Of a DNA stretch of 64,000 nt, positions 54,991 through 64,000 are shown piece after piece. Location of the stretch: the NCBI RefSeq assembly GCF_963576675.1, contig NC_088918.1:48579501-48643500 (forward strand). The letters are read 5' to 3'. The stretch is from Euphorbia lathyris. Its lineage: Eukaryota > Streptophyta > Magnoliopsida > Malpighiales > Euphorbiaceae. How positions within the stretch are numbered: the first letter of the stretch is position 1; each line of letters starts with the position of its first letter. The notes under the pieces are model-generated. The model was not told where the DNA came from. It was given only the letters and a program-made list of their open reading frames with translations, and ran no database searches. The translations under genes were made by a program, and so were the position numbers.

Positions 54991-56400
54991 TTGGCAGTTG
55001 TGGCGTCTGAATCATCTCCATTTGAGTCAGCTCAGTCTTCTGTCAGTATGTCTACGGCCGATGAGAAGGTAGCAGGGTTGGAAACTTCTGTGAACAATAT
55101 CAAGGATCAGCTGGCCACAATCTTGGCCCAGTTGGCGGAGCTAGCATTAAAAGATAACAAGAGTGGTAGTAAGCGTGTGAGAATGATGTGAACACTGGTC
55201 CCCGTTTCGGGAATGAGGATGAATATCAGGATTACATTAGAAAGCAACTTGAGAAAGACAAAGCGAGGGAAGAGGAATGGAAGCAGCACATCACTCAAAA
55301 AGTGCAGGATCTACGAGGAGTAGGCTCCGGGAGTCAGGATTTCTATAACCTGAAGAATTGCTTGTCGGCAGCTGCTTTGCCGTTGAAATTTAGACTCCTT
55401 GATATGAAGAAGTTCGATGGCACAGGAGATCCTATTGCTCATATGAACCAATATGTAGCCGTGATGAAGCACACAATTCTGACTGAGGAGCAAGTCTTAG
55501 GGCTATTCAACACTTATCTGGAGGGAGTTTCCCTCGTGTGGTTTCATGCATTACCCCCGGCTATGAAGAGGGATTGGAAAGAGCTGGCAAAGGCATTCAT
55601 TGCCCAATGTATCTTCAACACCATGTATGAGGTTCCTTTGAAAGAGCTAGAGAGCACTAAGCAGCAGACTGAGGAGTCTTTCTCCGACTTCGTGCGCAGA
55701 TGGAGGGCTAAGGCGACAGTTATGAAACAAAAACCGCTAGAGCCAGATCAGATCCGGATGGTAATCGGCAACACTGTGCCATATATTAAGAATGAGCTGC
55801 GGTATATGCCCTTTACCGATTTTAATCAGATGTATAGCTGCGCCTTGACAGTTGAGTGGGATGGAGAGCCGAAGAAGGCTTACACGAAGTGGACGAAGTC
55901 AGGGTATAATGCCGGAGGGCCAAGCGCAAGTGCAGAACCAGTCGAAATAAAGGTGCTAGAACTCAATGCTATCGAGAGGAGGCCGTTTGCCAAGCTTGAT
56001 CAAACATACGCAAAAGTTTTCGAGCGATTGCAGAAAAAGGGATTGTTGAAATCCCCCACTCCTTATAACAAAGCACCACCTACTCCTCAGATGCAAGCTA
56101 GAGGATACTGCGAGTTTCACAACACCTACGGGTATACCATCGAGAACTACGAGAGGTTGAAACATGAGATCCAGGATTTGATTGACGAGAAGAAGATAGC
56201 TGATCCATCATCCGTGAACCCTTCCACTAGGTGTAATCCATTGCCTAACCATAGGGTGAGCATGATCGGATATGGGCTTGAAGAAAGCATGGTAGTAGAG
56301 TCTTTTGTGAAGATGAAGAGGAGTTGTTGGACTCCGACGAGAAAATGAAAGTAGGAAGTGGTCTGTATGTGTCCTTTTTGGGTGAAGAACCAGTGGATGA
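54991..56400 (+). pseudogene. gag: Ogre-like gag remnant
   Basis: ATG 54991 opens a serine-rich N-terminus with a short coiled coil (VNNIKDQLATILAQLAEL) that ends at a frameshift near 55185. A second frame (55188-56348) carries the retrotransposon gag domain (MNQYVAVMKHTILTEEQV, WFHALPPAMKRDWKELAKAF, EESFSDFVRRWR) and a CxxH-type motif (YCEFHNTYGYTIENYERLKH). A second frameshift near 56310 moves an acidic stretch to another frame. Protease and beyond are outside because copia interrupts at 56410. Confidence 0.75.
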
Positions 56401-56409
56401 AGTAATGGA

Positions 56410-58490
56410 TGTTGGGGTTTAGTGTCCTATAGACAATTGTTCTAGGATACAAACTTAATGTAAATGAATTGTTCTTTATATCATTTGTTTAATGAGATAT
56501 ATGTTTTATAACTATATAAAGGCAATCCCTTTTAAGCACTAAATAAAGTCTAATAAAAGGAAATCCGTAAGTTTATTTAAAGTGATTATAAAGTGTTCAT
56601 ACAAGCATGAAGTGAGACAAAACTTTATAGTAAACTGATAAACTTAAAACCACCCCAAGTCAAGTGATATGTTTGGGATTGACATATCACTGTTGAGACT
56701 TGTATGTAACAATGTCTTCTGTCCGACAGCTGATCTCACAAGCTTCATATATACAGATATCTGGACAGTTATATAGATCCGATGAAACGTTGTTCATTAG
56801 GATTGGAGATCCGATTTGAGATAACAGGATGGGTAGATTCATCCTTGTCACCTGTTCATCTCATTGGTATTAATAGGTATAACTAACCCTCAGACTCAAA
56901 GGAATATTAACTGGTATTCTGGATTACGGAATGTGATGCTTTGACTCTGGTGTACACGATCCTTAACAGAGATGACTCTGGGGTGTGAATAGTAGACGTT
57001 GGGTATCACAGGAAGTAATTGCGGAGTCGTTATATATTGGATTGAGCATTTATCACTCCCGATAAATGGGAGATACATCCATGGATCGCTTGTGGAAGAC
57101 TCGACTCTAAATCCTTGCAAGGTGATAGCTTAAGAGTAAGAAATACAGATTTCACTTAACCTATCTTTTTGAGTTGACTCGGCCTGTACAAGTAAAACGA
57201 ACGCCTCGCTATATGTGACTTGACATCACCCATAGTCATAAGATTCAGTTCAAGGATGTAGTTGATAAAGGATCGAATTATACTGTAACTAATACGGAAA
57301 GGTTAACGACAGAATCAACCTGTCTTCTTATAGCTCTGGGGGAATTATTACGGACTTGCTAATCACATACTTTGTACATCATTACGTTATGCAAAGATTA
57401 AATATAATTCTTTGAAAATTAATTTAATAACGTTGCATACGGCTAGAAGCAATAAGAACCTAATGGATCACACATAAGACTTGGAACCTAAAAGAGAGAT
57501 AGATGTTAATTAATTGATAGAAGCCCAATTGAGCCCAATAAGGCCCATGGACATAAGGGGGTCGAAATTCATGTACTGATATACATGAATAATTAATTTG
57601 ATTTTGTTAATCCTAATTAGATTAGGAATATGAATTAAATTAATTAAGAGATAATTAAGTTAGGAGTTTTAATTAGATTAATATACTCCTATTATTATCC
57701 AATAAGGTTATTATTATTATCCTTAATATATTAGATATATAGTGAGATAATAATTAGGAATTCTATTCCGAATGGAATTCCTATTCGGTAACCTAATTCT
57801 ATCTAACTAGGGATTAGATACAAGAGATTATAAATACCCCTTCCCTTTCCTTGAGATTTTCGAAATCCAAGCAAGCCATACCCTACTTGTGATTTTCGAA
57901 ATTCACCTAGTCCAAGAGAGAGAAAATTCGACACCCGTAGTTCGAGGATGAGATTTCTCTACGGCTTCGTTTGATCAATTGATTTCATCTATTTTTTTAT
58001 CCTTGATCTTGTGTTGATTAATTACAGGCAATCTACTTTGGTTGTTATTCAACGGTTGATACTAAATTAATCTTTCCGTGTTTTATTTCTTGTTTGGGAA
58101 CTCGAAGAAGAAAAACAAACAAAAGGGAGAAATTCGTTTTACTACTCCTACATCAGGTCAGTTCACGATTTCGCGGATTCCCGGAGATTGAGCCGTCGGA
58201 TCGCCGCGATGTTTGGACAGGAGCTTCTAGACATATTCTTCCACGTTTCCACCGAAGGGATTGGCGTTCGGAGGTCTGGAAGGTCTGTTTCAGATAGGAG
58301 CAGATTGGTAGACAGTTTCTATCTCTTTTGAAGTTGTGGGCACTTCGTTTGCAACGGTAGATAGAACCTCTAAAAGGTATTTCTTCTTATCCTTCTTTAT
58401 ATGAAATAACGGTTAACAGATCTTGTGGTTAAATGGAAACAGGTTAAAATTTTATATTTCCGCTGCTATACCTTAGCCTAATTTCCAACA
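56410..58490 (+). repeat. 5' LTR of the copia element (2081 bp)
   Basis: TGTTGGGG...TTTCCAACA. TATA box TATAAATA at 57829-57836. The stretch about 58100-58320 is absent from the solo LTR copy; a 67-codon ORF there is not supported as a gene. Confidence 0.92.
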
Positions 58491-58491
58491 G

Positions 58492-58504
58492 TGGTATCAG
58501 AGCC
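58492..58504 (+). promoter_or_regulatory. primer-binding site, initiator tRNA-Met
   Basis: TGGTATCAGAGCC one base after the LTR. Confidence 0.92.
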
Positions 58505-60110
58505 ATCGTTAAATCTGTTATTTCATATATGAAAATTTAGAAGTTTTTCAATAGGATTGAATAAATATTTATAGTTAGGATTAATTAACAACTTGTTTTG
58601 ATTAATTGATTCTAAAGATAAATAAGTTTTAATTAATTGTTAATTAAAAGAGATTATGCGTATGTTCCTAATTATTTTGGTTGATAATCATTATAACGAA
58701 ATCTATTAGTTTTATAGTTAGATTGATAAAATCAGTTTTATTAATTCTAAAGATAAAACGGAAATCTATAATAGTTTTTCCTATTTTCTGAAAAATCGTT
58801 TTAAAACCGTTTTAGAACCGATATATATATATTTAAAATCGTTTTTATATTTAAATATATATGTTTCAGAAATTGATAGTTTTCTGTTTTGATTATCGAA
58901 TGAAAATTTGTTTAAAAGTTTGTTTTACCAATTTGTAAATCAAAATGTTAAATGAATTAAAATCAAAATAATTGGGACGTGCATAATTAAAGTTTTGTAT
59001 AGTTATATTAATCTAAAGATTAATATAAAAGATACGAAAACTATTAGAAGTAAAATTGGATGAAAGTTAATTGATAAGTTAATGTGATTAACATAAATAT
59101 TATATAAGATAGTTATGTAATCAACCAATTAAATTTATTTAATTGAGTCTATGCATGTTTGGAGTTATGGACATATTTGGACCCTCTTTAGTCTTTTGGT
59201 ATTTTTGAAATAGGGCCTGCGAGTCCTGCCTTTCTACTATCTATTGTAATTTCTCCTCTCATCTGATTCCCTTCAATTCAATTGAAGTTTTCTTTAGTAG
59301 TATAGAAATTAATATGTAATTTCAAGACGCCATGGAGAAGACAGAGGACCTAAAGAGAAATATGTAATAGTTAGTATTTCCTTAGGTTTGCCCTTTTATT
59401 CCGTCTCTGGCTCGACGGAATAATTTAGATGATATGTCCATAACGCCAATGTATGTGAATGTATGTGTCTGATGTATGCTAAAGCAAATCAAGACTAAGT
59501 TAGATTATGAGACCTAAAATAAAATCCCTCATTAAAAAGTTAAGTAAATAAACAAGTTATTAAAATCGGTTGCACCTCCCTAATATTATAATTCAGCCGG
59601 CAGTGCTGAGGGCTTTTGGGTTGTTGAGTAAACTCAAGCTCGGGGTCCTTTCGGTAACACCTGAATTATCGAAAATCATTTTTCATGAATATGGGGTAAT
59701 ACTTAAATTAGATTATGATAATTGGATGAGTAAACTCATGTTGTCATAAACTAATGGGCAAGACGGTTGGGATTAATATGAATAGCATATTAGTTACTAA
59801 TGTGGTTAGTAACCCAATAACCTAGGAATCACATTAAAGATGTGATTGATTACATGAATCTACCTAATGAATGAGACTAGCTTGTTGAGTAAACTCAAGG
59901 AGAAATCTCAGGAGTTAGGATCCTAGCTCACTAAAGGATTTGTGAAATTCTTCGAATTAATATGGAGGGCTATTAATTTGGCAAAATAGTGGGAGCAATC
60001 TAAAATAAACTAAAAGGCCTATAATTTTAGATTGATATACTTTAAGCAAATGAATGACATACGTTTACTCTTTCTCACTCTCAGGTTTAATTAAACCCAC
60101 TCTTATAATC
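58505..60110 (+). other. long leader of the copia element
   Basis: 1.6 kb, AT-rich, no ORF. It contains three copies of a TGAGTAAACTCA dyad (59624-59898), placed where an RNA packaging or dimerisation signal would be expected. Confidence 0.6.
59624..59898 (+). repeat. three dispersed 14-bp dyads
   Basis: TTGAGTAAACTCAA (59624-59637), ATGAGTAAACTCAT (59726-59739), TTGAGTAAACTCAA (59885-59898). In the middle copy the outer pair changed on both sides, keeping symmetry. Confidence 0.85.
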
Positions 60111-60899
60111 ATGACTAAAACCAATCTGCAAAACATTCTTACCGATAACAAATTGAATGGTTCAAACTTCACCGACTGGTTTCGTAACCTCAAAATTGTT
60201 TTGAAGTTCGATAAAATAGGGTATGTACTTGATACATCGATACCCCCTCTCCCTGCTGATGATTCTCCCATTGAGGAAATTAATGCTTACCAGAAGCATA
60301 AGGCTGATGATGATCATGCCGGATGCATCATACTTGCATCGATGACACCGGAATTACAAAGGCAACATGAGGAAATGGATGCCTATTCCATCATTATGCA
60401 CCTAAAGGAATTTTTTGGGAAACAAACCAGGTGCGAACGCTACGAGATATCCAAGTTGCTATATCGTAGTAGGATGCAAGAGGGCACATCTGTCATGACA
60501 CATTGTGTCAAGATGATTGGCTACATTACCAAACTTTCTAGTATTGGATTTGCGATGGATAACGAATTAAGTATAGACTTAATTCTTCAATCCCTCCCAG
60601 AGAGTTATTCACAGTTCATTATGAACTATCAGATGAATGACTTGCAAACCTCTCTTGAAGAGCTTGCAAACATGCTCAAGTCAGTTGAGCCCAATATGAG
60701 AAAGGACAAAGCCATACCGGCTCTTGTCATTGAGGGATCAAAGAAAAGGAAAGGGAATTCTCCCAATCCTAAATATCCCAAGAAAGGTAAGAAAGTTGTG
60801 CCCAACAAAACTAAGGGGAAGGAAGTGAAGAAGCCCAAAGGAGAGTGTCACTTCTGTGGTAAAGACGGGCATTGGAAAAGAAACTGTTGGTGTACCTAG
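60111..60899 (+). CDS. gag: copia gag
   Basis: ATG 60111 is preferred over the upstream in-frame ATG at 60054 because copia gags start MTKT/MAKS-like shortly before the LNGSNFTDWFRNLKIVL motif. UBN2-type region: YEISKLLYRSRMQEGTSV, then LPESYSQFIMNY. A lysine-rich stretch leads to the zinc knuckle CHFCGKDGHWKRNC just before the TAG at 60897-60899. In relatives gag runs on into pol in one frame, so this stop may be a lesion. About 263 residues. Confidence 0.8.
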   Translation: MTKTNLQNILTDNKLNGSNFTDWFRNLKIVLKFDKIGYVLDTSIPPLPADDSPIEEINAYQKHKADDDHAGCIILASMTPELQRQHEEMDAYSIIMHLKEFFGKQTRCERYEISKLLYRSRMQEGTSVMTHCVKMIGYITKLSSIGFAMDNELSIDLILQSLPESYSQFIMNYQMNDLQTSLEELANMLKSVEPNMRKDKAIPALVIEGSKKRKGNSPNPKYPKKGKKVVPNKTKGKEVKKPKGECHFCGKDGHWKRNCWCT

Positions 60900-62211
60900 C
60901 CTTCCTCAAAAGGGGAAGAAGCTGGGACTTCACCATCTGGTATGTTTTATATTGAAATTTCACAGTCTGAATCTTTTGGTACTTGATACCGGATGCAGCC
61001 TGAGGATATTCCAGGAATATCTAGAAATATTATTTCTATTAGCCGCCTTGTTGACGACGGCTTTTAATATTTCAATAAAAGACAAGAGTTGCAATTTTTA
61101 TAAAGATTCGATCTTTTATTTTTCAGGAATATCACAAAATGGGATTTATGTGTTAGATGACAAAATTCTTGTTTTTGCAATTGATACCAAAAGACATAAG
61201 CTAGATAATTCAACTTACTTGTGGCATTGTCGTTTAGGCCATATAACAAGAGACGCATGCTAAAGCTACATTCAGATGGGCTTATAGATCCAATCGATCC
61301 CGAATCATTGGAAACATGCGAATCATGTTTAAAAGGTAAAATGACAAAGACATCCTTTTAGCAATAAAGGTGAGCGTGTATCAGACACTCTAGGACTCAT
61401 TCATTCAGATGTATGCGGTCCTATGTCAGTCCAAGCAAGAGGAGGATTCAGATTCTTCATAAGCTTCATAGATGACCATACCCGATATGGTTACATCTAC
61501 TTGATGAAGCACAAGTCCGAAGCTTTTGAGAAATTCAAATGCTTCAAGAATGAAGTAGAAAATCAATTAGGAAAGAAAATAAAGACACTTCGATCCGATC
61601 GAGGTGGCGAATATCTTTCAGATGATTTTCTGAATTATCTAACTGAATGTGGGATATGCTCACAATGGACACTTCCCTATACACCACAACACAATGGTGT
61701 GTCCGAGAGGAGAAACCGTACCCTATTAGATATGGTACGATCCATGATGAGCATGGCCTTACTTCTAAAGACGTTCTAGGGCTATGCCTTAGAAACTGCC
61801 CTCTTCACCCTAAATCCAGTACCAACTAAATCCGCTAGTTCCACACCATATGAATTGTTCGTTGGTAGGAAACCCGTGTTTTCATTTATGAGAGTATGGG
61901 GTTGTTCAGCCTTTGTCAAACGCATTGCGTCCGACAAACTAGATTCGAAATCTGATAGATGTTTCTTCATTGGATACCCTAAGGAAACTATGGGATATTA
62001 CTTCTATCATCCAGATGATCAGAAAGTAATCGTATCCAAGCACACAACCTTCTTAGAGAAAGAGTTTCTCGAAGAAACACAAAAGGGAAGCATGATTGAA
62101 CTTGATGAAGTTCAAGAAGAAGAAACACCGACTGAAACAACAGAGGCGGTTGAGGTACCCGAAGGAGTCCCATTAGATGAGACTCCAGTGCCACCTATTC
62201 GTAGATCATAA
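60900..62211 (+). pseudogene. pol: copia protease and integrase remnants
   Basis: The protease motif VLDTGC (about 60981) is followed at once by sequence normally found some 80 residues later, implying an internal deletion with frame change. GAG-pre-integrase (LWHCRLGHI) ends in a frameshift near 61255, and a one-base shift lies near 61360. The integrase core 61423-61779 keeps SFIDDHTRYGY, RSDRGGEY and QHNGVSERRNRTL. An in-frame TAG stands at 61777-61779 and TAA at 62209-62211. None of these domains can be made whole. Confidence 0.82.
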
Positions 62212-62247
62212 AGAGTTCGTGAACTCCCAGTTAGATATGGTTTTCTA

Positions 62248-63858
62248 GTGGGAGATGATAATGAGGTTCCTGTGTTAGACGACGAACCCGAAAACTACGA
62301 AGAGGCTCTTACTAGTCCAGATTCTAAAGCATGGCTTGAGGCCATGGATTCTGAAATGGATTCCATGTATACTAACCAAGTGTGGACTTTGGTTGATCCA
62401 CCCGAAGGGATAATACCCATTGGGTGCAAGTGGATCTTCAAAAAGAAGACATACATGGATGGAAAGGTTAGCACCTACAAAGCTAGGTTAGTAGCGAAAG
62501 GATATCGTCAGAAGCAAGGAATTGATTATGACGAAACTTTCTCTCCTGTGGCTATGTCCAAATCAATCAGAATCATGCTTGCAATTGCCGCTCACTACGA
62601 TTATGAGATTTGGCAAATGGATGTGAAAACAGCTTTCCTAAACGGAAACCTGCTTGAGGATGTATATATGATGCAGCCTGAAGGTTTCACATCGAAGGAT
62701 GCAAATAAAGTTTGCAAACTTCAGAGATCCATTTATGGACTCAAGCAAGCATCTAGAAGCTGGAATAAGTGTTTTGACGAAACCATAAAACAATTTGGTT
62801 TTGAACAAAATTGCGAAGAAGCTTGCATTTACAAGAAAGCAAGTGGGAGCTCTATAGCATTTCTCATACTATATGTGGACGATATATTATTAATGGGAAA
62901 TGACGTTGCTCTCTTACAGTCAGTGAAAGTATGGTTATCTGGTAACTTCTCAATGAAAGACCTTGGTGAAGCAGCTTATATACTTGGTATAAAGATCTAT
63001 AGAGATAGATCAAGAAGACTGCTTGGTCTTTCACAGGCTACATACATTGAAAAGGTGCTAAATCGGTTTAGCATGCTTGAATCAAAACGAGGTAACTTAC
63101 CCATGTTACATGGAGTAAAGTTAAACAATCATCAATGTCCTAAAACCGATGATGATAAACGACGCATGGCTGTAGTCCCGTACGCCAGCGCAATCGGTTC
63201 GATTATGTATGCTATGCTATGCACTAGACCTGACGTAGCGTTCATGTTATCTGTAACGAGTCGTTACCAAGGGAATCCGGGAGACGAGCATTGGATTGCC
63301 CTCAAGAACATTCTTAAGTACTTGAGAAGAACTAAAGATATGTTCCTAGTGTACGGAGAAGGTGATCTGAAAATAGAAGGATTTTCAGACGCAAGTCATC
63401 TCACAGATGAGAATGATTATAAATCCCAATCAGGATACCTGTTTATCTTGAATGGGGGCGCGGTCAGTTGGAAGAGTTCCAAGCAGGGAAGCGTAGCTTT
63501 CTCTATGACCGAGTCAGAGTATATCGCAGCTGCGGAAGCAGCAAAGGAAGCGGTTTGGATTAGAAATTTCATTACAGAACTAGGTGTGGTGCCTGACATT
63601 GTCAATCCCATTACACTGTACTGTGATAACAATGGAGCCATTGCGCAAGCAAAGGATCCACGGTCTCATAATGCATCCAAGCATTACCTTAAGCGATACC
63701 ACATCATTAGAGAGATTGTGGCTAGAGGAGATGTGAGAATAGAAAGAGTACCTACAGAGGACAACGTTGCAGATCCGTTAACAAAGCCTTTAACCCAGAG
63801 AATACATGATCGTCATTTAATTTCTACTGGGATAAGTTTTAGAAACAATTGGCTTTAG
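62248..63858 (+). CDS. pol: copia reverse transcriptase and RNase H (open portion of pol)
   Basis: 536 open codons. RT: CKWIFKKKTYMDGKV, IWQMDVKTAFLNG, YGLKQASRSW, active site YVDD at residues 209-212. RNase H: GFSDASHLTDENDYKSQSG, TESEYIAAAEAAKEAVW, CDNNGAIAQAKD, and the terminal VADPLTKPL. The frame is the same as integrase upstream but separated by the TAA at 62209-62211, so translation as part of a polyprotein is blocked. Catalytic residues look intact. Confidence 0.85.
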   Translation: MGDDNEVPVLDDEPENYEEALTSPDSKAWLEAMDSEMDSMYTNQVWTLVDPPEGIIPIGCKWIFKKKTYMDGKVSTYKARLVAKGYRQKQGIDYDETFSPVAMSKSIRIMLAIAAHYDYEIWQMDVKTAFLNGNLLEDVYMMQPEGFTSKDANKVCKLQRSIYGLKQASRSWNKCFDETIKQFGFEQNCEEACIYKKASGSSIAFLILYVDDILLMGNDVALLQSVKVWLSGNFSMKDLGEAAYILGIKIYRDRSRRLLGLSQATYIEKVLNRFSMLESKRGNLPMLHGVKLNNHQCPKTDDDKRRMAVVPYASAIGSIMYAMLCTRPDVAFMLSVTSRYQGNPGDEHWIALKNILKYLRRTKDMFLVYGEGDLKIEGFSDASHLTDENDYKSQSGYLFILNGGAVSWKSSKQGSVAFSMTESEYIAAAEAAKEAVWIRNFITELGVVPDIVNPITLYCDNNGAIAQAKDPRSHNASKHYLKRYHIIREIVARGDVRIERVPTEDNVADPLTKPLTQRIHDRHLISTGISFRNNWL

Positions 63859-63860
63859 TC

Positions 63861-63872
63861 CAAGTGGGAGTA
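63861..63872 (+). promoter_or_regulatory. copia polypurine tract
   Basis: caagtgggagta immediately before the 3' LTR, the usual copia form AAGTGGGAG. Confidence 0.85.
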
Positions 63873-64000
63873 CGTTGGGGTTTAGTGTCCTATAGACAAT
63901 TGTTCTAGGATACAAACTTAATGTAAATGAATTGTTCTTTATATCATTTGTTTAATGAGATATATGTTTTATAACTATATAAAGGCAATCCCTTTTAAGC
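63873..64000 (+). repeat. start of the copia 3' LTR
   Basis: 128 bp, identical to 56410-56537 except that the first base is C rather than T, so the conserved TG end is CG here. Confidence 0.9.

Larger units (their letters stand above)
50300..56409 (+). mobile_element. Ogre-like gypsy element, 5' portion
   Basis: Long LTR ending at 52973, primer-binding site TGGTGACTCTGCTGGGGA, a 2-kb leader and gag. The primer site closely resembles that of Ogre elements (tRNA-Arg type, from memory). The left end is uncertain because no terminal repeat or partner LTR is visible. The element is cut at 56409 by the copia element that fills the rest of the window. Confidence 0.65.
56410..64000 (+). mobile_element. 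copia element, 5' LTR to start of 3' LTR
   Basis: 5' LTR 56410-58490, primer-binding site at 58492, long leader, gag, broken protease-integrase, open RT-RNase H, polypurine tract, and the first 128 bp of the 3' LTR from 63873. The visible 128 bp match the 5' LTR except for base 1 (T to C). The left target flank is ATGGA (56405-56409); the right flank is outside. The solo LTR at 11738-13574 is an older relative. Confidence 0.92.

Noticed and set aside
58094..58297. 67-codon ORF in the copia LTR
   Set aside because: It falls in a stretch missing from the related solo LTR; basic composition but no domain.

Overview
This is plant nuclear DNA, most likely from a eudicot. It holds LTR retrotransposons of both plant superfamilies (Ty3/gypsy and Ty1/copia), a Mutator-type transposase relic, MITEs, a plant-mobile-domain gene and one intact 2-oxoglutarate/Fe(II) dioxygenase of the jasmonate-oxygenase type. 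No prokaryotic, organellar, rRNA or tRNA gene is visible. The species cannot be named from the sequence.

Layout, left to right. 1-6147: the 3' part of an Athila-like gypsy element (pol with several lesions, then a 1.63-kb LTR). 6148-15086: the 3' end of a second gypsy element (LTR 13739-15086), interrupted by a complete 5.25-kb minus-strand non-autonomous LTR element (6433-11684, target duplication CTCAA) and a copia solo LTR (11738-13574, target duplication AATTT). 15087-18160: the end of a Tat-type gypsy element carrying a spliced antisense ORF and an LTR. 18550-40284: a decayed plant-mobile-domain (PMD) gene, perhaps inside a Mutator-like element. An 18.5-kb Tat-type element (20848-39329, target duplication ACGTG) split its fifth exon, and that element was in turn entered by an 11.5-kb Sirevirus-like copia element (26572-38031, target duplication ATGAA). 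40285-46200: MITEs, foldback elements, a microsatellite and a decayed MULE transposase. 46522-47577: the dioxygenase, the only apparently functional host gene. 50300-56409: an Ogre-like element (LTR, primer-binding site, gag) cut by a second copia element that runs off the right edge (56410-64000).

The nesting order agrees with LTR divergence counted by hand: about 1.6 % for the outer Tat element, about 0.7 % for the Sirevirus inside it, and roughly 4-5 % over the first 240 bp of the minus-strand element. Nearly all coding lesions are stop codons that one C-to-T or G-to-A change can create, as expected for methylated, silenced repeats.

The most unusual theme is that several unrelated elements each carry their own short dyad-symmetric motif, repeated many times in non-coding DNA: GTCTCGNCGAGAC in the Athila-like LTR, GAACA-N2/3-TGTTC in the minus-strand element, roughly 20-bp units around GGGCGTACGCCC in the Ogre-like LTR, TGAGTAAACTCA in the copia leader, and ATCACGCC/GGCGTGAT dyads in the PMD element. 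Separately, three gypsy elements keep a 7-bp-stem hairpin (TTGCTTG-AGGA-CAAGCAA) at a fixed 19-20 nt in front of the 3' LTR. Both are presented as hypotheses with tests.
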